Source: JAFGBI01 sp964454025 (GTDB lineage: Bacteria; Myxococcota_A; Polyangia; Polyangiales; Polyangiaceae). Taken from it: a stretch of 64,000 nucleotides of DNA. Below are positions 1-9,051 of the stretch, in pieces. Each line of letters begins with the position of its first letter. Position 1 is the stretch's first letter. The DNA lies in NCBI GenBank assembly GCA_964454025.1, contig CAYVRP010000023.1, positions 18,702 through 82,701 of the forward strand. Direction: 5' to 3'. A program made the position numbers and the translations under genes. The notes beneath the pieces were generated by a model. The model saw nothing but the letters and a program-made list of their open reading frames with translations. It had not been told where the DNA came from and made no database searches.

Positions 1-912
1 ACCGCCGCCCTCGACTGCCCCGAGCCCCCCGACGCGGAGTGCCTGGGGCGGATCGCTACCGAGATCGAGAGCGACCGCTTCATCTGGGGCGTGCTCTCGC
101 GCCAGGGCGGCGAGGTCGTGGTCGAGCTCCACCTCTGGGAGGAGGGGAGCAACAAGGCCAGCACCACGCTCCGCTACTCGGCCAACCTCAACGACGCCGC
201 CGAGGACGCCCTCTTCCAGCTCGCGGAGCGGGCTCTCGGCAAGCTGCTCGGAGTCGCCGGTGGCACCCTGCTGGTGGTCGCCGGCAACGGCGGCGGCGAG
301 GTGGTGATCGACGGTCAGTCCCGCGGCAGCCTGACCGGAGGCCGCCTCGAGGTCGAGGTCCCGGCCGGCGACCACGAGGTGCTCGTGCGAGCGCCCGGGT
401 ACCGGGAGGCCCGCGGCCGGGTCACGGTTCCGCCCGGTGACCGCGCCGAGATCGCGCTCGACATGTTCTCCGACGGCGAGCCGGTGGTGGCGGAGGAGCC
501 CCCTCCGGAGCGCGCCCGGCCGTCTCCGCGGCGCGCCCTCGGCTACGGCCTCATCGGCGTCGGCGCCGCGTCGGCGGTGGCCGGTGGGGTCTTCACCGGG
601 CTCTCGGCCGTGCAGCAGGACGACGACGAATTTGCGGAGTACCGGAGCACCGTACCGGTGGGCGAGGACGTCTGCGAGGTCGCCGACGATCGCGGCGACG
701 ACGACATCGTCGACAAGTGCGACGCCAACGTGTTCACGCGTCGCATGGCGTACATCCTCACGCCCTCCGGGATCGTCGTGGCCGGCGTCGGGATCGCGCT
801 CGTGGCTACGGCCCGCCCCGGCGAGCGGGTCGCGGCCCGCCGGGGCCGCACGACGGCGGAGCTCCGTCTGGGGCCTCGCGGCGGCTATGTCGGGGTCGCC
901 CTTCGCTACTGA
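1..912 (+). CDS. PEGA-domain envelope protein, 3' part (5' end outside window)
   Basis: The reading frame is open from the first base with no start codon, so only about 303 C-terminal codons are visible. In order they show a mixed alpha/beta N-terminal part with two cysteines near codons 6 and 13, a PEGA-like segment at about codons 99-140 (VVIDGQSRG, then VEVPAGDHEVLVRAPGYREA), and a proline/glutamate-rich linker. A membrane helix follows at about 180-201, then an acidic loop with two cysteines, and a second hydrophobic helix at about 251-271. PEGA domains are small surface-associated beta domains that are abundant in Myxococcota, often in multi-domain envelope proteins. The domain call is good, but the protein's function is unknown. 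It lies 74 bases before rsmD on the same strand. Confidence 0.7.
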   Translation, partial: TAALDCPEPPDAECLGRIATEIESDRFIWGVLSRQGGEVVVELHLWEEGSNKASTTLRYSANLNDAAEDALFQLAERALGKLLGVAGGTLLVVAGNGGGEVVIDGQSRGSLTGGRLEVEVPAGDHEVLVRAPGYREARGRVTVPPGDRAEIALDMFSDGEPVVAEEPPPERARPSPRRALGYGLIGVGAASAVAGGVFTGLSAVQQDDDEFAEYRSTVPVGEDVCEVADDRGDDDIVDKCDANVFTRRMAYILTPSGIVVAGVGIALVATARPGERVAARRGRTTAELRLGPRGGYVGVALRY

Positions 913-986
913 GGCCGTCCCGGTGGAACGGGGCGCCGGCGCCCCGCCCCCTGCCGCGCCATGGTAGAGTCACGCTCGGTGCCGTC

Positions 987-1568
987 GTGCGCGTGATCGC
1001 CGGACGCTTCCGCGGTCATCCGCTGCGCGCACCGGCCGGGGCGCGGACCCGTCCGACCGCAGACCGCGTGCGGGAGGCTCTGTTCGCCCTGCTTGGCGAC
1101 CTCGCCGGCCAGCGCGTGCTGGACCTCTTCGCCGGCACCGGCGCGCTCGGCATCGAGGCGCTCTCGCGCGGCGCGGCGCACGCGACCTTCGTGGAGGCCT
1201 TTCGCCCCGCCCGCGCGGCGCTGGGGCAGAACCTCGCGCGGCTGGGGCTCGGCGACGTGGCCACCGTCCTCCCGCTCCGCGTGGAGCGAGCCCGGTCGCT
1301 GCTGCTCGCGGCGGCCCCCTTCGATCTGGTCTTCGCCGATCCCCCGTGGTCCAGGCTCGAGGCGGCCTGCGCGGCGACGGCCTGCGCGATCGCCCCTCCG
1401 GTCCTCGCTCCCCGCGGGGTGGTCGTCGTCGAGCACCCGACGCGCGCGCCGGCGGGAGCACTGGCGGTGCTCGGAGCGGCACCCTTCGATCGCCGGACCT
1501 ACGGTGACACGACCTTGTCGCTCTTCCGCCCTGCGGCCGCCGGCGCCGCGGCGCCCACGACCGAGTGA
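987..1568 (+). CDS. rsmD: 16S rRNA (guanine966-N2)-methyltransferase RsmD
   Basis: The predicted enzyme uses SAM to methylate G966 of 16S rRNA during small-subunit assembly in the cytoplasm. The 193-residue product has the family length. It begins RVIAGRFRG, carries the SAM-binding loop DLFAGTGALGIEALSRGA at about residues 47-64, and has the catalytic motif DPPW at 118-121, where most homologues have DPPY. I chose the GTG at 987 because it gives the usual (M)RVIAG start; a GTG at 993 is the alternative, and the open frame further upstream is not RsmD-like. No clear Shine-Dalgarno is visible. It is followed by the AgmX-domain gene. Confidence 0.9.
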   Translation: MRVIAGRFRGHPLRAPAGARTRPTADRVREALFALLGDLAGQRVLDLFAGTGALGIEALSRGAAHATFVEAFRPARAALGQNLARLGLGDVATVLPLRVERARSLLLAAAPFDLVFADPPWSRLEAACAATACAIAPPVLAPRGVVVVEHPTRAPAGALAVLGAAPFDRRTYGDTTLSLFRPAAAGAAAPTTE

Positions 1569-1593
1569 CCCCCGCGGCGAGGCTGCGCGCCCC

Positions 1594-2190
1594 ATGATTG
1601 CCTCTCCTCGGCCCGCCCCGATGTCTCATCCCTCGCCATCCCCGGCGCGCAGCTCCCGGTGGTGCGGGCGGCCAGCGACGGTTCTGGTCGCGCTCGGCTT
1701 GGCGGCGGTGCCGCTGACCCTGCTCTGGGTGGCCCCCCCGGCGGTCCGCTGGGCTCCGAGCGGGAGCGCGCTCGCCCCCGGTGCGCAGGCGCGCCGGACG
1801 GGCGCCGAGTGGGCGCGCCCCCTTCTCGCGGCTGCCCCCTCGGCTTCCTCGGCGCTCACGGGGCGGGCCGCCTCGAGCTGCGGCGCGGGACACTGTGGCG
1901 GCTCTGCGGGAGCGGAGCTCCGGAGCGCCCTCGGGGAGCGGGCGGCCAAGGCCCGGAGCTGCTACCGGCGCGTCCTCCTCGATCGGCCCGGTCTGCGGGG
2001 GACGTTGACCATCTCCGTCCGCGTAGGTTCAGGTGGTCAGGTGTGCAGCGTCGCGGTGACCGGCGACGATCTCGGGGACCCCACGGTCGCGGCTTGCGTA
2101 ACCAACCTGATCCACACGGGCCGTTTCCCGGCCCCCGAGGGGGGTTGCGTCGACGCCGTCGTTCCGATGAACTTCGTCCCGAAGCCATGA
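1594..2190 (+). CDS. AgmX/PglI C-terminal domain protein, membrane-anchored
   Basis: The 198-residue protein has a short basic N-terminus and one membrane-spanning or signal-anchor helix at about residues 29-49. An Ala/Ser-rich linker leads to a C-terminal domain at about 105-198 that matches the AgmX/PglI C-terminal domain of myxobacteria (ARSCYRRVL, then GTLTISVRVGSGGQV, then VAACVTNLI). This TonB-C-like periplasmic domain occurs in gliding and cell-envelope proteins such as AgmX. Two conserved cysteines around CVTN and GGCVDAV may form a disulfide. An in-frame ATG at 1621 is an alternative start. Its stop overlaps the next start as ATGA (2187-2190), so the two genes are probably coupled. 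The exact role here is unknown. Confidence 0.75.
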   Translation: MIASPRPAPMSHPSPSPARSSRWCGRPATVLVALGLAAVPLTLLWVAPPAVRWAPSGSALAPGAQARRTGAEWARPLLAAAPSASSALTGRAASSCGAGHCGGSAGAELRSALGERAAKARSCYRRVLLDRPGLRGTLTISVRVGSGGQVCSVAVTGDDLGDPTVAACVTNLIHTGRFPAPEGGCVDAVVPMNFVPKP

Positions 2191-2399
2191 CCCGCACCCT
2201 CCCCGGCCTGTTCGTCGGCACGTTCACGCTCCTCGCGCTCACGGGCTGCGGCGAGGAGCGGGGTACGGCCGAGTGCGCCAAGCTGCCACTGTACGACGTG
2301 CGCGACGGCGGGCTCGATCCCGCCCTCGAGCGTCAGCTCGTGGAGCAGGGGTGCATCACCGCGCCGGTGCCGCCGGGCAGGGACGCCGGCGGCGACTGA
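2187..2399 (+). CDS. small predicted lipoprotein
   Basis: This 70-residue protein has a textbook lipoprotein signal: a basic start (MTRTL), a hydrophobic core and the lipobox LTGC with Cys around residue 20. The mature part is about 50 residues with two further cysteines (AECAKL, EQGCITA), which could pair. I recognise no family. The start ATG overlaps the stop of the AgmX/PglI-domain gene in an ATGA junction, so it probably depends on that gene's translation and may act with it in the envelope. truA begins 39 bases downstream. Confidence 0.6.
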   Translation: MTRTLPGLFVGTFTLLALTGCGEERGTAECAKLPLYDVRDGGLDPALERQLVEQGCITAPVPPGRDAGGD

Positions 2400-2438
2400 C
2401 TCGAGCTCGAGGACTTCGTCACGACCACCACCCGCGGC

Positions 2439-3239
2439 GTGCTGCTCGTCGTTGCCTACGACGGCAGCTTCTTCTCCGGATGGGCCGCCCAACCCTCCGT
2501 CCCCACGGTGGCGGGGACGCTGGAACGCGCGCTCGCCGCCGTCGCCCCGGCCGCGACGCGCGTTCGCGGGGCGAGCCGCACCGACGCGGGCGTGCACGCG
2601 CGGGGCCAGCTGGTCGCCTTCGATACCGCGCGGGCGATCTCGCCGCGCGGCTGGGTTCACGCCCTCAACGACGGCCTGCCGGCGGCCGTCGCGGTGGTGC
2701 GCGCGGCGACGGTCGGCTCCGGCTTCGACCCCCGAAGGTCCGCGCGCGCCAAGCGCTACCGCTACGTGCTGCTCGGCGCGCCGGTGCGTGACCCGCACTG
2801 GGAGCGCCGGGCGTGGCGGGTCGGCTACAGGTTGAACCAGGACCTGATGGCCGCGGAGGCGGCCTCGCTGGTCGGCACCCACGATTTTCGCGCCTTTCGC
2901 TCCTCGGCGGACGATCGCGGACACACGGTGCGGACCATCCGACGCACCGAGGTGCGTAGCGCTCGTGGCGACCATCGTCTCCTCGAGATCCTCGTCGAGG
3001 GAGACGGCTTCTTGCACAACATGGTGCGCATCATCGTGGGCACGCTCGTGGACGTGGGGCGCGGGCGGCTGTCGGCCGGCACGTTCACGCGCGCGCTGGC
3101 CAGCGGGCGCCGGGGCGATCTTGGGCCCACCGCGCCGGCCGCAGGCCTCTACCTCGACCACATCGAGCTCGGTGTGTCGCCGTTAGCCTGGTGGCCCGAC
3201 GCCGCGCCGCTGATTGACTGGCCCGGGACCGTGGCGTAG
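2439..3239 (+). CDS. truA: tRNA pseudouridine synthase A (TruA)
   Basis: TruA converts uridines 38-40 of the tRNA anticodon stem to pseudouridine. The 266-residue protein has the family length. It carries the N-terminal AYDGSFFSGW motif, the catalytic motif GASRTDAGVHARGQ with the aspartate nucleophile at residue 49, and the C-terminal motifs FLHNMVRIIVG and GPTAPAAGLYL. The GTG at 2439 gives the canonical beginning (M)LLVVAYDGS directly ahead of the first conserved strand. It is the last gene of the rsmD-to-truA run. Confidence 0.93.
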   Translation: MLLVVAYDGSFFSGWAAQPSVPTVAGTLERALAAVAPAATRVRGASRTDAGVHARGQLVAFDTARAISPRGWVHALNDGLPAAVAVVRAATVGSGFDPRRSARAKRYRYVLLGAPVRDPHWERRAWRVGYRLNQDLMAAEAASLVGTHDFRAFRSSADDRGHTVRTIRRTEVRSARGDHRLLEILVEGDGFLHNMVRIIVGTLVDVGRGRLSAGTFTRALASGRRGDLGPTAPAAGLYLDHIELGVSPLAWWPDAAPLIDWPGTVA

Positions 3240-3357
3240 CTTCCGAGCCGCCGTGGCAGCGCCGACCCCGCTTCTGAGCGAGGGCGGCCGTTCGAGCTGC
3301 CCGACCGAGAGTCGTGCCACCCGCGTCTGCGGAGCGGAGGGCGCGCGAGGAGCGCGA

Positions 3358-4920
3358 ATGATGGGTCTCAGAGACATCGTCGACCGAGGGCGACAAGCGA
3401 TCGCCGAGAGCTCGCTGCTCGATCGGGGGCGGCAGCTCGTGCCGCCATCCGTCTTGCGCTTGGCCACCGACGATCGCGTGATGCGGCTGGCCGAGGGGGT
3501 CCTGGACGCGCCCGCGCGGTTGCGGGCTGCGTGGGCGGCGCTCGTCAATGGACACGCCCTGCCCAACATCGATCCGGCGCTCGACGCTCAGCCCGGCGAC
3601 GCGCGGTCGCGGCGGCCGAGCGCGGCGCCGCGCTCGGCGGACGGGGTCGCGCGTGACGACGTGTCCGGCGAGGTCGACGACTTCGAGCGCGACCGGAACA
3701 CCCTGGCGAGCCTCGGTGGCAAGGACGTCCTCGAGAAGTGCTACAAGTTCACCACCGCCGACAACGCGCGGAAGATGGGCGTGTACCCGTACTTCCGGCC
3801 CCTCGACTACAACGACGGCCCCGAGGCGATGATCCAGGGCAAGCGCGTGGTGATGTTCGGCTCCAACAACTACCTGGGCCTCACCACCCACCCGCGGGTG
3901 CGCGCCGCCGCCAAGGCCGCCATCGATCGCTTCGGCACCAGCATGACCGGGTCCCGCCTGGTCAACGGGTCGATGAAGCTGCACGAGGAGTTCGAGCAGA
4001 AGCTGGCCGCCTATTTCGGCAAGGAGGCGGCGCTGGTCTTCACCACCGGCTACCAGGTGAACATCGCGACGCTCTCGGCGCTACTCAGCAACAAGCAGAG
4101 CGTCGCGGTCATCGATCGCAACGTCCACGCGTCGCTGTACGACGGCGTTCGCCTGGGACAGGCGGCGGGGGCGCGCATGGTGCGCTACCGCCACGCGGAT
4201 CCGGAGTCGCTCGACAAGGCGCTCGAGAAGCTCGACGCGGGCGAGGGCGCGCTGGTGGTCACGGACGGCGTCTTCAGCGCCGAGGGCGAGATCGCGAAGC
4301 TTGACGAGATCGTGCCCATCGTCAAGAAGCATTCGGCGCGGCTCTTCGTCGACGACGCGCACGCGCTCGGCGTGATCGGCCCGGGCGGCAAGGGCGCCGC
4401 GGCCCACTTCGGCCTCGTCGATCAGGTCGACCTCATCGGCGGGACCTTCTCCAAGTCGATGGCGAGCATCGGCGGTTGGCTGGTCGGCGACCGCAAGGTC
4501 CTCGACTACATCCGGCATTTCGCCCCAAGCTACCTCTTCGCGGCCAGCGCGGCGCCGCCCAGCGTCGCCGCGGCCATGGAGGCCTTCGCGGTGATGCAGG
4601 AGGAGCCCTGGCGCATCGACAAGCTGCGCGAAAACTTCACCTACATGCGCGACGAGCTGCGGCGGCTCGGCTTCGAGCTGGGCAAGACCGAGACGGCCGT
4701 GATCCCCATCTACATCCGGCAGGATCTGCGGACGCTCCGGGTCTGGCGGGAGCTGCTCGAGGACTACGGGATCTACACCAACCCCTTCATCTCCCCCGGC
4801 GTGCCGCCCAAGAACGCCATGCTGAGGACCAGCTACATGGCGACCCACGAACGGACGCACCTCGACCGCGGGCTCGAGGCCTTCGAGAAGGTGGGCAAGA
4901 AGTACGGCGTGATCTCGTGA
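3358..4920 (+). CDS. spt: serine palmitoyltransferase-like alpha-oxoamine synthase
   Basis: This PLP-dependent enzyme of the alpha-oxoamine synthase family is predicted to condense serine with a fatty acyl-CoA or acyl-ACP to a 3-keto long-chain base, the first step of sphingolipid synthesis. The 520-residue product has the family motifs FGSNNYLGLTTHP, SRLVNGS, FVDDAHALG (DDAH at 332-335), and GTFSKSMASIGGW with the PLP lysine at residue 366. About 110-120 N-terminal residues precede the catalytic fold and are extra relative to the usual ~400-residue enzymes. ATG 3358 (or the adjacent ATG 3361) follows an AGGAG sequence. Relatives with different products (KBL, BioF, ALAS) cannot be excluded from motifs alone. 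The downstream ceramide synthase-like and reductase genes favour serine palmitoyltransferase. Confidence 0.82.
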   Translation: MMGLRDIVDRGRQAIAESSLLDRGRQLVPPSVLRLATDDRVMRLAEGVLDAPARLRAAWAALVNGHALPNIDPALDAQPGDARSRRPSAAPRSADGVARDDVSGEVDDFERDRNTLASLGGKDVLEKCYKFTTADNARKMGVYPYFRPLDYNDGPEAMIQGKRVVMFGSNNYLGLTTHPRVRAAAKAAIDRFGTSMTGSRLVNGSMKLHEEFEQKLAAYFGKEAALVFTTGYQVNIATLSALLSNKQSVAVIDRNVHASLYDGVRLGQAAGARMVRYRHADPESLDKALEKLDAGEGALVVTDGVFSAEGEIAKLDEIVPIVKKHSARLFVDDAHALGVIGPGGKGAAAHFGLVDQVDLIGGTFSKSMASIGGWLVGDRKVLDYIRHFAPSYLFAASAAPPSVAAAMEAFAVMQEEPWRIDKLRENFTYMRDELRRLGFELGKTETAVIPIYIRQDLRTLRVWRELLEDYGIYTNPFISPGVPPKNAMLRTSYMATHERTHLDRGLEAFEKVGKKYGVIS

Positions 4921-4957
4921 GCGCGCGCGTCGGGGCGCCGGAGCGCGGGCGTTCGGG

Positions 4958-5731
<774 letters not shown>

Positions 5732-5765
5732 CAGGCGGCGGCGGGGAATTAACGTCCTACGCCTC

Positions 5766-6893
5766 ATGACCGTCGAGATCCGAGAGATCCCCCTGGGGGG
5801 TGGGCTGCGCGACTTCTTGGACGTCGTCGACTACATCTACCGGGACGATCCCGCCTACGTCCGCCCGCTCGACTTCGACGTCGGGGGCACCCTCAGCCCC
5901 AAGAACCCGTTCTTCTTGCACGGGGAGGGGACGATCTTCACGGCGTACCGAAATGGCTGGTGCGTCGGCCGTTGCACGGCGCAGATCGATCGGCTGCACC
6001 TCGAGCGCTACGGGGATGACGCGGGCTTCTTCGGCTACCTGGACACCATCGACGACGAGGCGGTCGCGAAGGCGCTCCTGGACGCCGCCGCCGAGTGGCT
6101 GGCGGCCCGAGGCATGAAGCGGATGCGGGGGCCGCTGATGCTCAGCATGAACGGGGAGGTTGGCTGCCTCGTCGAGGGGTTCGACACGCCGCCCGTCATC
6201 ATGATGCCCCACCACCGCCCCTATCAGGGCGAGCTGATCCAGCGGGCCGGGCTCACGAAGCTGAAGGACTGCTACGCCTGGAAGTACCCCGTCGGAGACG
6301 TCCCCCCGCGCGCCCAGCGGGCGCACGACGAGATCGCCGCGTTGTCCTCCGTCCGGACGCGCAACGTGGACATGAAGCAGGTCGAGCGTGACGTGCGCAC
6401 GGTGATCGACATCCACAACGACGGGTGGTCAGAGAACTGGGGCTTCGTGCCCATGACCAGCGAAGAGCTCGCCAAGATGGCGAAGGAGGTCAAGCTCATC
6501 CTCGATCCCGCGCTCACGTTCATCGTGGAGATCGACGGGGAGCCGGCCGCCGTGGCGCTGGCGCTCCCCAACGTCAACGAGCTCATCCGGGACTTCAACG
6601 GCAAGCTCTTCCCCCTGGGCCTGCCCAAGCTCCTCTGGCGCCTGAAGTTCAGCCGACCGGAGTTCGCCCGGGTCATCATCCTCGGCATCCGGCGCAAGTT
6701 CCGCGGGGTGAAGCAGCTCGCTGGCCTGAGCACCTACCTGTACGTCCGCATGAACCACGCGGGGCTCCGTCGCGGCTACCGGTTCGGCGAGCTCTCCTAC
6801 ACGCTCGAGGACAACCACCCCGTGAACGTCGCGATCAAGTTCATGGGCGGGAAGATCTACAAACGCTATCGGATCTTCGAGCGCGAGCTCTGA
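5766..6893 (+). CDS. bcerS: GNAT-fold N-acyltransferase, candidate bacterial ceramide synthase (bCerS)
   Basis: This is a 375-residue protein of the large GNAT-like family that contains the Caulobacter bacterial ceramide synthase, which N-acylates a sphingoid base with an acyl-CoA. Visible features are the N-terminal DFLDVVDYIYRDDPAYVRPL, the glycine-rich GYLDTIDDEAVAKALLDAA region, and RGPLMLSMNGEVGCLVEGFDTPP with MMPHHRPYQ. The C-terminal acyltransferase half contains LTFIVEIDGEPAAVALALPN and FGELSYTLEDNHPVN. The ATG at 5766 was chosen over an upstream in-frame start at 5709 because it starts at the conserved MTVEIREIP. It lies between serine palmitoyltransferase/rsmE and the reductase gene, which is the main support for ceramide synthesis. 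The alternative is another GNAT acyltransferase acting on a different amine. Confidence 0.7.
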   Translation: MTVEIREIPLGGGLRDFLDVVDYIYRDDPAYVRPLDFDVGGTLSPKNPFFLHGEGTIFTAYRNGWCVGRCTAQIDRLHLERYGDDAGFFGYLDTIDDEAVAKALLDAAAEWLAARGMKRMRGPLMLSMNGEVGCLVEGFDTPPVIMMPHHRPYQGELIQRAGLTKLKDCYAWKYPVGDVPPRAQRAHDEIAALSSVRTRNVDMKQVERDVRTVIDIHNDGWSENWGFVPMTSEELAKMAKEVKLILDPALTFIVEIDGEPAAVALALPNVNELIRDFNGKLFPLGLPKLLWRLKFSRPEFARVIILGIRRKFRGVKQLAGLSTYLYVRMNHAGLRRGYRFGELSYTLEDNHPVNVAIKFMGGKIYKRYRIFEREL

Positions 6894-6913
6894 GGGGTGC
6901 CGGGAGAGGCGTC

Positions 6914-7900
6914 ATGACGGTCCTGCTCACGGGTGGTTCTGGTTTTCTGGGCTCGCACGTCGCGGAGCAGCTCTCGCGGGCGGGGCGCCCCGTGCGGGCC
7001 CTCGTGCGCAAGACGAGCGACACGCGCTTTCTCGCCAGCCTCCCGGGGGTCGAGCTGGTCGACGCCTCGATGTCCGACCGCGAGGCCATCGTCCGCGCTG
7101 CCCGAGGGGTGACGGCGATCATCCACTGTGCGGGGTTGGTGAAGGCCCGCAACGAGGAAGAGTTCCACCAGGTCAATGTGGGTGGGACGGAGAACGTGCT
7201 CGCCGCCGCGGCCGCGGCGGGGTCCGGGTTCCGCCGCCTGGTCCTGGTGTCGAGTCAGACGGTGGCGGGACCTAGCGACGCGCAGGGGACACCCGTGTCC
7301 GCCGACAGTCCGCCGCGTCCCCTGACGGCCTACGGTCGGAGCAAGCGGGCGGCGGAGCGGGTGGTGCTGCAGCAGCGGGACGTCTTGCCCGTGGTGGTGC
7401 TCCGCCCGGCGGCGATCTACGGGCCCCGGGATCGCGAGATCCTGGCCTTCTTCAAGGCGGTGAACGCCCGCATCCTGCCCTATTTCGGCTCGACGCAGCA
7501 CCGGCTCAGCATCGTGCACGGGGCGGATGCCGCGGCCGCCTGCATTGCGGCGATCGACGCCCCCGTGTCGAGCGGGTCCATCTACTTCATCGACGACGGC
7601 GCGGTGCACACGATGGCTGATCTGTTCGACGCCGTCGAGCGGGCGTTGGGCAAGAAGGCGTGGCTCCGGGTCCCGCTGCCGGAGGCGCTCGTCCGCGCCG
7701 CGGCGCTGGGCAGCGAAATTTACGGGAAGGCGACCAACCAGGCGCAGATGCTCACCCGCGAGAAGTGCAACGAGCTGTTTCGCGAGTGGGTGTGTGACGG
7801 CGCGCCCGCGCGTCGTGACCTCGGGTGGACGCCGAAGATCGAGATCCGGGAGGGGATCCGCCTCACGGCGGCGTGGTACCGCGAGGCGGGCTGGCTCTGA
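6914..7900 (+). CDS. cerR: NAD(P)-dependent SDR, candidate ceramide-pathway reductase (CerR-like)
   Basis: This 328-residue extended short-chain dehydrogenase/reductase has the Rossmann motif TGGSGFLGSHV at residues 6-16, the HCAGLVK motif and the active-site YGRSK (YxxxK) with an upstream serine in VLVSSQTV. A substrate domain ending in DLGWTPKIEIREGIR is typical of NAD-dependent epimerase/dehydratase proteins. In Caulobacter an SDR of this type (CerR) reduces the keto group in the ceramide pathway. This gene follows the bCerS candidate by 20 bases and fits that role. Sugar-nucleotide epimerase or hydroxysteroid dehydrogenase activity are alternatives judged less likely from the neighbourhood. 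The ATG at 6914 begins exactly at the Rossmann strand. Confidence 0.72.
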   Translation: MTVLLTGGSGFLGSHVAEQLSRAGRPVRALVRKTSDTRFLASLPGVELVDASMSDREAIVRAARGVTAIIHCAGLVKARNEEEFHQVNVGGTENVLAAAAAAGSGFRRLVLVSSQTVAGPSDAQGTPVSADSPPRPLTAYGRSKRAAERVVLQQRDVLPVVVLRPAAIYGPRDREILAFFKAVNARILPYFGSTQHRLSIVHGADAAAACIAAIDAPVSSGSIYFIDDGAVHTMADLFDAVERALGKKAWLRVPLPEALVRAAALGSEIYGKATNQAQMLTREKCNELFREWVCDGAPARRDLGWTPKIEIREGIRLTAAWYREAGWL

Positions 7901-8027
7901 GCCGGGGGCGATCCCGGCGCCGGCCCCCGGGGTCCGCGACCCGGCGCCGCCGCGTGCCCGGCGCCGGTTGGTGAAGGCGCTGCTCGCGCCGGTGCCGTCT
8001 GGCCCCCCGTGGCCCAGCGCCCGCAGA

Positions 8028-8597
8028 TCAGGCGCCGAGGCGGTAGAAAACCGCTCCGGCCACGTGCAGCGCGGTCGGCTCGTTCCGGAGCCGCTTTCCC
8101 AGCGCCTCCATCGCCTCGACGTCGACGTAGAGCCCGGGTCCCCACCCCTCTCGCGTGGGGTCGTGCTGCGTGGCCGTGTCCGCGTACAGCGCTCGGCGCA
8201 GCGCCTCGCTCGAGTGGGCGAGGCGGTAGACGACCACGCCCCGCGCGCACTCCACGCCCGGCAGTTCGGCCTCGTCCCCCTCCTCTGCCACCCAGCGCCC
8301 GCCGTGCGAGAGCACGGCGGTGGTCACGAAGCCTGCGGTTTCGACCGCGCCCCGCCAGCCGCGGAGCCACGCGAGCAGGTCGCGCTCCTCGTCTCCCTCG
8401 GCGATCTCGACGTATAGGCCGTGACCGAGGTCGACCACCTGCACCCTCGTGCCCAGCGGCTCGGCCGCGAGCCAGGCCACCGCGGCGGCGTGGAACGTGG
8501 CGAGCCGGGTCGCGAACTCGGCGGGCTCGGCCGCGTATTCGTCGTCTTCGATGGAGTGGTAGCCGAGCCAGAGGCCGAAGGCGTTCTCGTCGATCAT
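8028..8597 (-). CDS. uncharacterised protein, 189 aa, coupled to the upstream membrane gene
   Basis: I do not recognise a family. The 189-residue product is acidic and soluble-looking, with no signal peptide or membrane helix. It starts MIDENAFGLWLGYHSIEDDEYA and contains two regions with similar themes of hydrophobic strands (VVDLGHGLYVEIAEGDEE and WGPGLYVDVEAMEALG), so it may be an internally duplicated alpha/beta protein. The two GLYV segments are the clearest similarity. Its ATG overlaps the stop of the upstream PGPGW-like gene (TGA/ATG at 8594-8597), so it is probably co-translated as the last gene of the trpE unit. Function unknown. Confidence 0.6.
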   Translation of the reverse strand: MIDENAFGLWLGYHSIEDDEYAAEPAEFATRLATFHAAAVAWLAAEPLGTRVQVVDLGHGLYVEIAEGDEERDLLAWLRGWRGAVETAGFVTTAVLSHGGRWVAEEGDEAELPGVECARGVVVYRLAHSSEALRRALYADTATQHDPTREGWGPGLYVDVEAMEALGKRLRNEPTALHVAGAVFYRLGA

Positions 8598-9040
8598 GGC
8601 GGCGGGTGGGCGTCGGTGGTCAGGGCGAGCGGGGCGAGGCCGGCGTCTCGCCGGAGCGCGTCGACCGCGCGCCGGAGCGGGGGCAAGGCCACGATACGCC
8701 GGAGCAGCGCCCGGCGCCCGGGAAACTCCAGCCAGAGCAGGCCGGCGGCGATGGTGAGGATCCCCTGACCGGGGAGCACCAGCATCGCCGCGCCGAGGAT
8801 GACCAGGGTGAGGCCGACGACGTTCCGCACCACCCGCACCGCGATCGCGCGAGGGGTGCGGGGAGTTGGCGGTGCAGCGGCGACGAGGTAGTCGACGGGC
8901 AGGCGGCGGATCAAGGCGGGGACGAGCGCCGCGCTGACGATGATGAGCAGGATCGACCCGCCGACCAGCGCGGCGACGACGCCGGGGCGAAGGAGCCAAC
9001 CGGCGCCGGCGCGCAGGCCCTGCTCGAGCCGCTCCGGCAC
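8594..9040 (-). CDS. small multi-pass membrane protein, PGPGW-like
   Basis: This roughly 148-residue protein has three hydrophobic segments: AALVGGSILLIIVSAALVPAL near the N-terminus, then VVRNVVGLTLVILGAAMLVLPGQG, then ILTIAAGLLWLEFPGRR. The LPGQG-to-FPGRRALLRRI segment resembles the PGPGW transmembrane family (LPGPGW and a basic tail), whose function is unknown. I used the GTG at 9040. A TTG at 9055 overlapping the trpE stop is possible and would couple the two genes. The stop overlaps the start of the next gene. The arrangement trpE-membrane protein-unknown protein looks like one transcription unit. Confidence 0.6.
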   Translation of the reverse strand: MPERLEQGLRAGAGWLLRPGVVAALVGGSILLIIVSAALVPALIRRLPVDYLVAAAPPTPRTPRAIAVRVVRNVVGLTLVILGAAMLVLPGQGILTIAAGLLWLEFPGRRALLRRIVALPPLRRAVDALRRDAGLAPLALTTDAHPPP

Positions 9041-9051
9041 CGCGCCTCCCG

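Noticed and set aside
3358..4920. 2-amino-3-ketobutyrate CoA ligase or 8-amino-7-oxononanoate synthase for the PLP enzyme
   Set aside because: The core motifs do not decide between these, but neither threonine nor biotin genes are nearby, while ceramide-type genes are; kept as an alternative only.
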